A stretch of 64,000 nucleotides of DNA from Legionella maioricensis (GTDB taxonomy: Bacteria > Pseudomonadota > Gammaproteobacteria > Legionellales > Legionellaceae). Each line of letters starts with the position of its first letter. The first letter of the stretch is position 1. The position numbers and the translations under genes are program-made. Where the stretch lies: NCBI RefSeq assembly GCF_023618015.1, contig NZ_JAJKBJ010000003.1:1-64000 (forward strand), written 5' to 3'. The notes beneath the pieces are model-generated. The model ran no database searches, was not told the DNA's origin, and saw only the letters and a list, made by a program, of their open reading frames with translations. Of this stretch, positions 31,923 to 39,920 are shown in pieces.

Positions 31923-33992
31923 ATGAGAGCAAGGAAAGAAAAGAACTCGTCAGGGTATTTCGGCACTCTACCTCAAGAGCTTTTGCTTGGTATATTTTCA
32001 GAGTGTTCCCCCGAAGTGCTTGGCGTTATTGCTTTGGTTTGTAAATTATTCCAACAGAACATTAGGACTAATGGTATCTGGCGATCTAAACTCCTAAAAC
32101 ATTTTCCGCATGCCTACGATGACACCGATTGCTATTCTAAATTTGTATCATGCTATGCAGAAGAATATTATCCTAAGCCCCAAGCTATTTCTCATCAATT
32201 AAAATCATTTTTTTTTCCTAATCACATTGACGCCAATATAGGTAAAATATTTTCAGCAGTGAAAGAAAACGATATAGAAGAGTTAATGAGATATGAGTTA
32301 GCTGTTAAGGATTTACTAAGAACGGATAGGTGGGGGAAAACACTTTTAGATTGGGCAATGAAATATCAATATCAATCGATTCTGGATTACTTCTTCCATT
32401 TAGCAGGGCATGAATACGTAGGCAATGACACAATAATTGCACCTGATAAAGTTGATGAGAGTGGGCGGACCATTCTTCATTGGGCTATTTTATGCCGGCA
32501 GCCTCCTCATGTTGTCCAATTATTAATCGTGGCGGGGTGTACCTATCATAATGCTGGCGGTTTGCATTTAGCATGTTCTGTAAATTATTTCGAGCTGGTG
32601 AAACTAATCCTTGAGATAGCTCCAAGCTTACTCAATCAAATAGACGCTTGGGGCCAAACTCCTATCTTGTGGGCGGCATCCAGAGGGAATACAGAAATAG
32701 TTCGCTATCTTGCTGAACGTGGGGCTGATTTAACTCAGGTCACCAATATCCCGGGTGATCCACATGAGGGGTTTGCTGCATTACACTGGGCAGTAGCCGG
32801 TCCATATGAAGATTGTGCGGCAATTCTCATTGAGTATGAATCTTTGCCAAATTTAATCAGACTTACATCCTGGGACATGCAAGTAATTCATATGGTTTGT
32901 CGCTTTGGACTTCTCAACAGTGTAAGGCGCTTGCTTGAAAAAGTCCCCAGTTTGTTATGGCAAACAGACTTGATGGGCCGAACCCCCCTCTCTTGGTCAG
33001 CATCCATGGGGCATATGGAAATAGTACGTTATCTTACTGAATTTGAGGTTGATTTCAGTTCGGTTACCAATACCGCGGGTGCTCCGTGTAAAGCCCCTTG
33101 TTTGGTAAATCACGCAGATTCTTTAGGCCAAACCCCTATCATATGGGCCGCATCCAGGGGGCATGCAGAAATAGTTCGCTATCTTGTTGAACTGGGGGCT
33201 GATTTAAGTCCGGCTACCAATAGCGCAGGCAATCCACATGATGGATTTGGTGCGTTACACTGGGCTGTGGCAGGCAAATATGAAGATTGTGTGGCCATCC
33301 TTATTCAGCATGAGACTTTGTCCAGTTTAATCCGACGGACATCTTCGGGTAGGCAAGTAATTCATATGGTTTGTTGTGATGGACTTCTCAATAGTGTAAA
33401 GCGCTTGCTCGAAAAAGCCCCTGATTTGTTAAACCAGAAAGACTCTATGGGGCAAACTCCCATTTTATGGGCTGCATCCAGAGGGCATACAGAAATAGTT
33501 TGCTATCTTGCTGAGCTTGGGGCTGACTTAAGTCAGGTTACCAATAACGCGGGTGATCCACATGATGGCTTTAGTGCCTTGCATTGGGCTGCTGAGGGAG
33601 GACATGTCGATACAGTTAAAGTTCTCATTAACAGTAATGCATCTCCCTTTCAACGAGATAGCTGCAATAGAACAGCTGTTGAAGTTTCTAAGAGCGCTCT
33701 TATCAAAGGCATATTACAATTGGAGATGTTTATAAAAGAGAGTATAGAGCAAGCCGCAATTAATACATATTTTTTATTCAATAGTAAGTCTAAAAAGAAC
33801 CGCCCCGCGCTTTTCGCTGCAGCTACTGTATTAAAAGGAGTTGTTTACAATAGAGTAGAAGAATCCGCATTGGAACCTTTTAAGAAGGAACTTTATTCTG
33901 ATGAGTTAGCCTCCATTTATTCTAATCTATTCAATTATTCTTTAACGGATATTATTCATCACTCATTAACATCTTTTGCTAGTCAGGGGTAG
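31923..33992 (+). CDS. F-box and ankyrin-repeat protein, candidate Dot/Icm effector
   Basis: This 689-residue protein has a eukaryotic-type F-box at about residues 14-57: Leu16-Pro17 with ELLLGIFSECSPE, then Val39-Cys40-Lys41, and Trp53. About 13 ankyrin repeats follow (about 95-600), with units such as GQTPILWAASRGHTEIVRYL and GFGALHWAVAGKYEDCVAIL. The C-terminal ~100 residues are not repetitive and have no signal peptide or membrane helix. F-box proteins bind Skp1 and feed substrates to the SCF ubiquitin ligase. Bacteria lack SCF, so the likely site of action is the host cell, with ankyrins choosing the target. Legionella AnkB is a known smaller protein of this architecture. Secretion is inferred, not shown. 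It lies between housekeeping rplQ and ssb, which suggests an insertion. Confidence 0.88.
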   Translation: MRARKEKNSSGYFGTLPQELLLGIFSECSPEVLGVIALVCKLFQQNIRTNGIWRSKLLKHFPHAYDDTDCYSKFVSCYAEEYYPKPQAISHQLKSFFFPNHIDANIGKIFSAVKENDIEELMRYELAVKDLLRTDRWGKTLLDWAMKYQYQSILDYFFHLAGHEYVGNDTIIAPDKVDESGRTILHWAILCRQPPHVVQLLIVAGCTYHNAGGLHLACSVNYFELVKLILEIAPSLLNQIDAWGQTPILWAASRGNTEIVRYLAERGADLTQVTNIPGDPHEGFAALHWAVAGPYEDCAAILIEYESLPNLIRLTSWDMQVIHMVCRFGLLNSVRRLLEKVPSLLWQTDLMGRTPLSWSASMGHMEIVRYLTEFEVDFSSVTNTAGAPCKAPCLVNHADSLGQTPIIWAASRGHAEIVRYLVELGADLSPATNSAGNPHDGFGALHWAVAGKYEDCVAILIQHETLSSLIRRTSSGRQVIHMVCCDGLLNSVKRLLEKAPDLLNQKDSMGQTPILWAASRGHTEIVCYLAELGADLSQVTNNAGDPHDGFSALHWAAEGGHVDTVKVLINSNASPFQRDSCNRTAVEVSKSALIKGILQLEMFIKESIEQAAINTYFLFNSKSKKNRPALFAAATVLKGVVYNRVEESALEPFKKELYSDELASIYSNLFNYSLTDIIHHSLTSFASQG
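32652..32975 (+). repeat. Ankyrin supermodule, copy 1 (324 bp, 108 codons)
   Basis: This codes for residues 244-351 of the F-box/ankyrin protein. It is highly similar in DNA and protein to 33126-33449, including GQTPI..WAASRG, GADL, GF.ALHWAVAG and QVIHMVC motifs in the same order. It is followed by a further GRTP-type repeat and then the second copy. Confidence 0.9.
33126..33449 (+). repeat. Ankyrin supermodule, copy 2 (324 bp, 108 codons)
   Basis: This codes for residues 402-509, begins exactly 474 bp after copy 1 and has the same length. Between the copies is a 150-bp stretch (32976-33125) made of one GRTP-type repeat plus a divergent linker. A partial third copy (GQTPILWAASRGHTEIV onward) begins at 33450. 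Confidence 0.9.
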
Positions 33993-34128
33993 AATTCATT
34001 AAACTGAGTGCCTCATGGAAGATTAATCCTGGCACTTTTCTGCTTGAGAAGAGACTATAGCATTTCGGGAGTTTCTGCTTTAGCGATTAATTGGATGTGG
34101 GTTGCGAGGAACGTTGTGTGCGATGAAA

Positions 34129-34166
34129 GAAGCCCCTTAAAGAAAGAGGGGGCCTCTATTTTTTAA
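34129..34166. terminator. Probably bidirectional terminator between the F-box gene and ssb
   Basis: GCCCCTT and AGAGGGGGC can pair with a small bulge around AAAGAA, followed by CCTCTATTTTTTA on the plus strand. It lies between two convergent genes and can serve both. Confidence 0.6.
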
Positions 34167-34181
34167 TAGTCTTGAGATATC

Positions 34182-34664
34182 CTAAAATGGAATATCATCA
34201 TCTAATTGATCAAAGGCATCTTGAGCTGCTTGTGATGGTTGTTGCTTGTTTTGATTAGGCCGTTGTGGTGAATAAGCCTGTTGCTGTTGCGCTTGCGGCA
34301 TTTCATCATAATTAGATGAGCCACCGCCTTTGCTATCAAGCATTTGGATGTCAGCAGCAATAATTTCAGTAGTATATCGGTCTTGACCTTGCTGATCTTG
34401 CCATTTGCGTGTTCGCAAGCTGCCTTCAATATAAAGCTTGGAGCCTTTGCGTACGTATTCCCCTGCTATTTCACCCAAGCGATTAAAGCAAACCACGCGG
34501 TGCCACTCGGTTCGATCTTGTTTTTCACCAGTTGTTTTATCCTTCCATGATTCACTAGTCGCTATTGACAGTGTGGTTACCGCATTACCGTTTGGTAAAT
34601 AGCGAACATCAGGGTCCACACCCACGTTACCAACCAATATGACTTTATTGATTCCTCTAGCCAC
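34182..34664 (-). CDS. ssb: Single-stranded DNA-binding protein
   Basis: SSB coats single-stranded DNA in replication, repair and recombination and recruits partners through its tail. The 160-residue protein has an N-terminal OB fold ([41 protein letters not shown]), a Gln/Pro-rich linker (about 118-150) and the conserved acidic tip DDDIPF. It starts at GTG with AGGAG upstream. No LexA-type CTGT-N8-ACAG site is seen upstream. Confidence 0.97.
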   Translation of the reverse strand: MARGINKVILVGNVGVDPDVRYLPNGNAVTTLSIATSESWKDKTTGEKQDRTEWHRVVCFNRLGEIAGEYVRKGSKLYIEGSLRTRKWQDQQGQDRYTTEIIAADIQMLDSKGGGSSNYDEMPQAQQQQAYSPQRPNQNKQQPSQAAQDAFDQLDDDIPF

Positions 34665-34695
34665 TTAATTATCTCCTGTGCAAAGTTAGAGAGAT

Positions 34696-34701
34696 ATTAT
34701 A
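34696..34701 (-). promoter_or_regulatory. Possible -10 box for ssb
   Basis: A perfect TATAAT on the minus strand lies about 30 bp before the ssb start. No good -35 box stands at 16-18 bp, so the promoter assignment is tentative. Confidence 0.35.
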
Positions 34702-34748
34702 CCTAATTTATATATTATTGCGTAGCAACTGTACTGAATTAAATAAAA

Positions 34749-36110
34749 CTAACGTGCAGATGTCTCTATTAGAGTTTGTTCTGCGCTGCCTGCTTGGTAG
34801 TGTTCTTCATCTACACGCAGGAACATCGTATTTTCTTCCTTTACCAGCGCGACTTCTTTGACGCCAGGAATCTTAAGAAGAGCCTGAATTACGGCCGTAT
34901 CTTTTGAACTGGAGGTGTAGTTTAGAATTAAAGAAGAAAGATAAACGTTAGGCTTCATAAAACAGGCCACCACGAACCAAATAGTACCAATAATTGCATT
35001 CACTATAAAAATACCATAGCTGCTATTCCATTGGTAAATAATGCCGGCAAGTGATCCCCCAGCGAAAATTCCCAAAAACTGTCCCGTGGAATAGATCCCC
35101 ATAGCAGTACCCTTATTATTAGGGTTGGCCTGTTTTGAAATCAAAGAAGGTAGAGATGCTTCAAGTATATTAAAGGCAACAAAATAAACGAACATGAGCA
35201 GGCAAAGACTTACCCAATAGAGATGAATAAATGCCAATAATCCTTGCGCGACAGTGGTGACCAGCACAGAGGCTAGAAATACGGATTTCATCCGTTTTTT
35301 CTTTTCCGCTAATATAATAAAGGGAATCATAAAAATAAAAGAACTTACCATTAATGGTAAGTAAAAATGCCACTGTTGGGTTAAATGTCCGTTGTTAACT
35401 TGCTGGCTCAAAATCATGGGGATAGCAAAAAAAGTTGCAGTTAAGATAAAGTGTTGACAGAAAATACCAAGATTTAATCGTTGTAAATGCTGATTGTTTA
35501 TCACCGATTTAAATAAATGGGGATTTGCCTCACTATCTGGATGAAATCGTTCTTTTAGCGGATTAGGGATTACTAATTGGAGTAGGAGTATGCCCAGGAT
35601 GGCTAAAGCAGTCGTTAAATAAAAAATACCGGCCAGTCCAAAACGATGGGAAAGTGCAGGACTAATAATCATGGCTAAGCTAAAGGATGTACCGATAGTC
35701 ATACCAATAACCGCCATTGCCTTGGTACGGTGTCTATCAGGGGTCAAATCAGCGAGCAAGGCGATAAGGACAGAGCCTATGGCTCCCGTGCCCTGCAGGG
35801 TTCTCGCCAATATCATTCCGTAAATTGAATCAGTGAGCGCCCCAATTAAACTTCCACAAGCAAAAAGTAATAAGCCTAAGGTGATGATAGGTTTTCTGCC
35901 GACTTTGTCGGACAGCATTCCAAAAGGTATTTGCAATAGCCCTTGAGTCAAGCCATAACCGCCCAATGCAAGACCTATCAAGGCAGGTGTTGCTCCTTGA
36001 AGATGGGCAGCATAAATAGTAAATACGGGGATGAGCAGGAATAATCCCAGCATGCGAAATGAAAAAATTGCGGCAATAGGGAAAACCGTCTTAGACCAGG
36101 AATAAGTCAT
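34749..36110 (-). CDS. yajR: MFS transporter with C-terminal YAM domain, YajR-like
   Basis: This 453-residue inner-membrane protein has twelve predicted hydrophobic segments. The MFS motif A between helices 2 and 3 reads GMLSDKVGRKPII (about 64-76). The last ~65 residues are soluble with a ferredoxin-like pattern (VIQALLKIPGVKEVALVKEE), matching the YAM domain of E. coli YajR, a 454-residue drug/H+ antiporter-type MFS protein of unknown substrate. The stop lies 84 bp before ssb on the same strand. The symbol rests on length and architecture. Confidence 0.82.
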   Translation of the reverse strand: MTYSWSKTVFPIAAIFSFRMLGLFLLIPVFTIYAAHLQGATPALIGLALGGYGLTQGLLQIPFGMLSDKVGRKPIITLGLLLFACGSLIGALTDSIYGMILARTLQGTGAIGSVLIALLADLTPDRHRTKAMAVIGMTIGTSFSLAMIISPALSHRFGLAGIFYLTTALAILGILLLQLVIPNPLKERFHPDSEANPHLFKSVINNQHLQRLNLGIFCQHFILTATFFAIPMILSQQVNNGHLTQQWHFYLPLMVSSFIFMIPFIILAEKKKRMKSVFLASVLVTTVAQGLLAFIHLYWVSLCLLMFVYFVAFNILEASLPSLISKQANPNNKGTAMGIYSTGQFLGIFAGGSLAGIIYQWNSSYGIFIVNAIIGTIWFVVACFMKPNVYLSSLILNYTSSSKDTAVIQALLKIPGVKEVALVKEENTMFLRVDEEHYQAGSAEQTLIETSAR

Positions 36111-36457
36111 TAATTCTGTATATTTAATATGTGGTGTGCAGATGGTACAAAGTTAGGGCTAGAGAAACAAGTGAATTTACTAATTGACCGCATTACCGGT
36201 GCTGAATATTAGTATACTTGCTAAGTAATTAACAGATTTACCCCCGACCTCCCTGGGATTGGATGTTCCTGGGTACCCAATAAAATGTCTTTCTCATGCC
36301 GATTCAAGGAACGTTGAGATTACAAATTCTGGCATAGACCGGGCTGGCTTCGGATGGCGATCGCCTTTTTCAGAAACAGGAGTAGTGCTGATTTTGCCAT
36401 TGACAGGTTAACATAATCACGGTAGTTTGGTGCCTTTTTATACTAGAGGATTACTCT
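36111..36457. other. 347-bp divergent intergenic region
   Basis: This separates the minus-strand transporter gene from the plus-strand enoyl reductase. No gene is seen. A TTGACA hexamer at 36400-36405 and a TATACT at 36439-36444 exist, but their spacing (33 bp) is wrong for one promoter. A GGCGATCGCC palindrome followed by TTTTT lies at 36357-36371. Promoters for both neighbours probably lie here. Confidence 0.4.
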
Positions 36458-37213
36458 ATGAGTTTGGTTTTTTCAGGTAAAGTAGGATTAATTACTGGCG
36501 GCGCGCGTGGAATAGGAAAGGCTACCGCGTTGAAATTAGCTCAGGCAGGGAGCGACATCGCAGTTGTTTATTATAATAGTTCTGATGAAGCGCAAACCCT
36601 GGTTCAAGAAATTCAGGATATGGGGCGCAAGGCAGTGGCATTACAGGCTAATGTTGCTGACCATCAATCAGTAAAAGACATGTTTGCTCAATTTCGCGAG
36701 CATTTTCCTCATCTTAATTTTCTAATTAGTAACGCGGCAAGCGGTGTATTAAAGCCCGCATTAAAAATGTCTACCAAACATTGGCGCTGGTGCCTGGAAA
36801 CTAATGCTCTGGCATTAAATCACTTGGTGACTGAAGGTCGTGAATTGATGCCGAAAAATAGCCGGGTAGTTGCCTTATCCAGTTTGGGGGCGTCCAGAGC
36901 TATCCCTAATTATGCGTTTATCGGAGCTTCAAAAGCGGCTCTGGAATCTTTAGTACGCTCTTTAAGTCTTGAATTAGCCATTGACGGTATTACGGTGAAT
37001 ACAGTTTCTGCAGGAGTAGTTGATACTGATGCATTAAAGCACTTCCCAAACAGAGAGCAATTATTAGATGAATATCAAGCTCATGCCTTAGCGGATAGAC
37101 CATTGCTTCCTCAAGATGTAGCTAATGCGGTCTATCTGCTTTGTTTGCCTGAGGCGTCAATGATTAACGCGCATACTCTATTTGTCGATGCGGGATATAG
37201 CCAAGTTGGATAG
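36458..37213 (+). CDS. fabL: Enoyl-ACP reductase III-like SDR (FabL type)
   Basis: This 251-residue short-chain dehydrogenase has the N-terminal NADP-binding motif TGGARGIGKA (about 14-23). The active-site Tyr152 and Lys159 are spaced as Y-x6-K (YAFIGASK), the spacing of enoyl-ACP reductases rather than the Y-x3-K of FabG. NAASGVLKPALKM and DTDALKHFPNREQLLDE closely match Bacillus FabL as I recall it. It probably reduces the enoyl-ACP double bond in the last step of each fatty-acid elongation cycle. It lies 97 bp upstream of the acyl-chain operon but outside its likely promoter. A ketoreductase role is the alternative. Confidence 0.8.
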   Translation: MSLVFSGKVGLITGGARGIGKATALKLAQAGSDIAVVYYNSSDEAQTLVQEIQDMGRKAVALQANVADHQSVKDMFAQFREHFPHLNFLISNAASGVLKPALKMSTKHWRWCLETNALALNHLVTEGRELMPKNSRVVALSSLGASRAIPNYAFIGASKAALESLVRSLSLELAIDGITVNTVSAGVVDTDALKHFPNREQLLDEYQAHALADRPLLPQDVANAVYLLCLPEASMINAHTLFVDAGYSQVG

Positions 37214-37261
37214 GTTAAATATTATCCTTTTTTCCGTTTTAGATGATTAAAGAAATTTTTA

Positions 37262-37270
37262 TGATATAAT
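37262..37270 (+). promoter_or_regulatory. Extended -10 promoter of the acyl-chain operon
   Basis: TGATATAAT (37262-37270) fits TGnTATAAT exactly and is identical to the box before rplN. It lies 40 bp upstream of the acyl carrier protein start. No good -35 hexamer is seen. Confidence 0.58.
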
Positions 37271-37310
37271 CCGTAGCTTTGTAATCTAGGTGAGCTCTGA
37301 GGACGAATTT

Positions 37311-37724
37311 ATGAATGTGGCTGGCGTTTACCCTAAAGTTAGGGAAATTATTGCTGATGTATTAGTGATTGATGAAGAGGAAGTATCTTTAAATAGTCGT
37401 TTAATTACGGATTTAGGTGCAGAATCTATTGATTTTCTTGATTTGGTTTTTCAACTGGAAAAAGAATTTAAAATTAAAATCCCTCGTGGACAATTAGAAA
37501 AAAATGCACGCGGTGATTTGGCAGAAGATGAGTTTGAAAAAGGTGGTTCTTTAACTGCAGCAGGCCTTCAGGCATTAAAAAATTATTTAAGTGAAGTTCC
37601 TGAAGAGCAATTTAAAGCAAATATGAAAGTTAATGAAATTCCGATGTTGTTTACTGTTGAAACATTTTGCAAATTAGTGGTTGCTGCAGTGAGTCAACAA
37701 CAAGCCACGGAAACTGTGGCCTAA
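37311..37724 (+). CDS. Long acyl carrier protein, AcpXL-like
   Basis: The 137-residue protein carries the phosphopantetheine site in DLGAESIDFLDLVFQLEKEF, with Ser39 as the attachment residue. The FLDLVF context and following IKIP resemble rhizobial AcpXL, the carrier for very-long-chain lipid A acyl groups, more than ordinary AcpP. Typical ACPs have 75-97 residues; the extra ~45 residues are C-terminal. I chose ATG 37311 because GAGG lies eight bases upstream; a GTG at 37290 is unlikely. Its stop overlaps the next start (TAATG). Confidence 0.85.
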   Translation: MNVAGVYPKVREIIADVLVIDEEEVSLNSRLITDLGAESIDFLDLVFQLEKEFKIKIPRGQLEKNARGDLAEDEFEKGGSLTAAGLQALKNYLSEVPEEQFKANMKVNEIPMLFTVETFCKLVVAAVSQQQATETVA

Positions 37725-38620
37725 TGCGGTTTTTATTTGTTGACCGAATTGTACAGTTATCTCCTGGGGAGTGGATTCGGGGCGTTAAGCATGTCACTAG
37801 AGATGATTTCTATTTAACTGTTGATGCGCAAGGCAAGCCCTGCTTTATTCCCTCCTTAATTGGTGAGACCCTCGGGCAATTGGCCGCCTGGAATGTAATG
37901 CAACATAATGAATTTACTTTAAGGCCAGTTGCCGGAGTTGTTAGCGGGGCCAAATTACATCGACCGGCTTATGTAGGGGAAACTTTATTACTTGAATCCT
38001 ATATAGATACCGTCGATGACAGAGCGGTGCAGTACCATAGTGTGGCCCGGGTTGGTGATGAGCTTATTTTTAGTATTGAAGGGGCTTTAGGCCCTTTACT
38101 GCCCATGACTGATTTTATCGGTTCTGACGAGATTCGACGCCAATTTGCCGAAATTTATTATCCAGGTGATTGGTCCGCAATAAGCACTGTGAGTTCAGAA
38201 CCAATGAATGGTGTGCTTGATAATCGACCCGTGTCAACTGTAGCTCCTATGATGTTTGATAGAATTCTTTCTTGTGAAGCCGGTGTTAATCTTGTGGCTG
38301 AAAAGCGAGTGACTAAAGCTGCTCCGTATTTTCCGGATCATTTTCCTAATAAACCAGTTTTGCCCATGACGGTTTTATTGGAGTGTAAATTAAATTTAGC
38401 TCAGGAATTTGTTGCACGTGCGGGATATACTGTCAACTATCAAGTCAGTGAGTTCCGTAAAATGAAAATGAATGAATTTGTTTTGCCTGGTGATGTCGTG
38501 ACTTGCCATGTAAAAGTAAAACAGCAGACTGATGAAGAATTGGTTTTGACTTATCGTAGTGAAGTTGATGGTAAGCGAGTATGTATAGTGGACGTAGTGC
38601 TTATCTCTAAAGGTAAATAA
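37724..38620 (+). CDS. Double-hotdog 3-hydroxyacyl-ACP dehydratase-like protein
   Basis: The 298-residue protein seems to contain two hotdog domains. The N-terminal one (about 1-140) has FIPSLIGETLGQLAAWN. The C-terminal one (about 165-298) has YFPDHFPNKPVLPMTVLLE, which resembles the FabZ active-site region with its catalytic His and the P-x-P turn. The rhizobial counterpart FabZXL is single-domain and about half as long. It probably dehydrates 3-hydroxyacyl-ACP during very-long-chain elongation. The ATG overlaps the acyl carrier gene stop. Confidence 0.78.
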   Translation: MRFLFVDRIVQLSPGEWIRGVKHVTRDDFYLTVDAQGKPCFIPSLIGETLGQLAAWNVMQHNEFTLRPVAGVVSGAKLHRPAYVGETLLLESYIDTVDDRAVQYHSVARVGDELIFSIEGALGPLLPMTDFIGSDEIRRQFAEIYYPGDWSAISTVSSEPMNGVLDNRPVSTVAPMMFDRILSCEAGVNLVAEKRVTKAAPYFPDHFPNKPVLPMTVLLECKLNLAQEFVARAGYTVNYQVSEFRKMKMNEFVLPGDVVTCHVKVKQQTDEELVLTYRSEVDGKRVCIVDVVLISKGK

Positions 38621-38621
38621 C

Positions 38622-39920
38622 ATGAAGAAAAGACGAGTAGCAATTACAGGTTTAGGGGCTGTTTCACCAATAGGTCATGATGTTCAATCGACTTGGAGCA
38701 ATTTAATAGCAGGACAATCGGGAATTGCAGAAATCGCCCATTTTGATGCCAGTGCTTTTCCGACGTTTATTGCGGCTGAAGTGAAAAATTTTAATCCCAG
38801 TCCATCGTTAAAAAATAAACATACCCGTTTTGCCATGTCTTTTACTCATTATGCTTTAGAGGCAGCACGACAGGCCTTTGATGACGCGGGAATTTTGCCA
38901 ACCCAGCAAACCTCATCACGCTGGGGTGTTGTTACCGGTAGTGGTATGATGACTGCTGAGTTTGATTATCTTAATCGATTTCAGCAAGCTTGTGCTCCGG
39001 ATGGCGAGACCGATTGGGGGCGCTTACACGCCAATACTAGAGATTTTTATAAACTGATTGATTTTGGAAAGACCACCTCCAACTCCGGTTTGTCGTTATT
39101 AATTCAACAATTCGGGATCACGGGGTATGCCTCTTCAGTACACACGGCCTGCGCCTCGGGTGGTCAAGCTTTAGGTTTGGCCATGCAAGTCATTCGTCGC
39201 GGTGAGGCCGATTTTATGTTGGCAGGAGGATTTGACTCGATGATTAATCCTTTGGGGCTCTCCAGTTTTTGTTTGTTAGGAGCATTATCTACTTATAATG
39301 ATACGCCCGAAACAGCCAGTCGACCTTTTGATGCAACACGAAATGGTTTTGTGTTGGGTGAGGGGGCTGCATTTTTAATCCTGGAAGAATGGGAAAAGGC
39401 AAAAGCCAGAGGAGCTCATATCTATGCTGAATTGGCAGGTGAAGGAAATTCTTTAAGTTCTTATCGAATCACTGACTCCCATCCAAATGGAGATGGGGCC
39501 ATTCAGGCAATAGAGCGAGCTCTTCAGGATGCAGGGGTAGTAGCCAGCGATGTGGATTATATTAATGCTCATGGCACTTCAACCAAAATGAATGATTTAA
39601 GTGAAACCAATGCGATTAAAGCCGTTTTTGGCGATAAAGCTGCCAACTTACCGGCCAGCTCAACCAAAAGTCAAACTGGACATTTAATTGCGGCGGCCGG
39701 AGCACTTGAAGCGGTATTATCGGTTAAAGCCATAGAACAGGCGCAAATTCCCAAGACAGCTAATTTAACGACTCCTGATCCTGAGTGCGATTTGGATTAT
39801 GTAATCGACGGGCCACGTGAAAAATCCCTTGGGGTAGTTTTATCCAATTCTTTTGGATTTGGCGGCTCCAATAGTTGTTTGTTATTTAAGCATCCTGAGT
39901 TTGAAGGAGCAAGTAAATGA
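38622..39920 (+). CDS. Beta-ketoacyl-ACP synthase, FabF-like, catalytic
   Basis: This 432-residue condensing enzyme keeps the full Cys-His-His triad: Cys177 in VHTACASGG, His317 in NAHGTST and His354 in TGHLIAAAGA. GFGGSNS near the C-terminus is typical of FabF. It lies one base after the dehydratase gene and overlaps the next ketosynthase-like gene by four bases (ATGA). It probably extends acyl chains on the dedicated carrier protein, likely paired with the following subunit. Confidence 0.88.
   Translation: MKKRRVAITGLGAVSPIGHDVQSTWSNLIAGQSGIAEIAHFDASAFPTFIAAEVKNFNPSPSLKNKHTRFAMSFTHYALEAARQAFDDAGILPTQQTSSRWGVVTGSGMMTAEFDYLNRFQQACAPDGETDWGRLHANTRDFYKLIDFGKTTSNSGLSLLIQQFGITGYASSVHTACASGGQALGLAMQVIRRGEADFMLAGGFDSMINPLGLSSFCLLGALSTYNDTPETASRPFDATRNGFVLGEGAAFLILEEWEKAKARGAHIYAELAGEGNSLSSYRITDSHPNGDGAIQAIERALQDAGVVASDVDYINAHGTSTKMNDLSETNAIKAVFGDKAANLPASSTKSQTGHLIAAAGALEAVLSVKAIEQAQIPKTANLTTPDPECDLDYVIDGPREKSLGVVLSNSFGFGGSNSCLLFKHPEFEGASK

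Noticed and set aside
36357..36371. GGCGATCGCC followed by TTTTT, terminator-like
   Set aside because: The palindrome has no room for a loop, so it cannot form a hairpin terminator. A similar palindrome inside kdpA (52334) suggests chance.
36400..36444. TTGACA and TATACT as one promoter for the enoyl reductase gene
   Set aside because: Spacing is 33 bp, far outside 16-18 bp; no suitable partner for either box was found.
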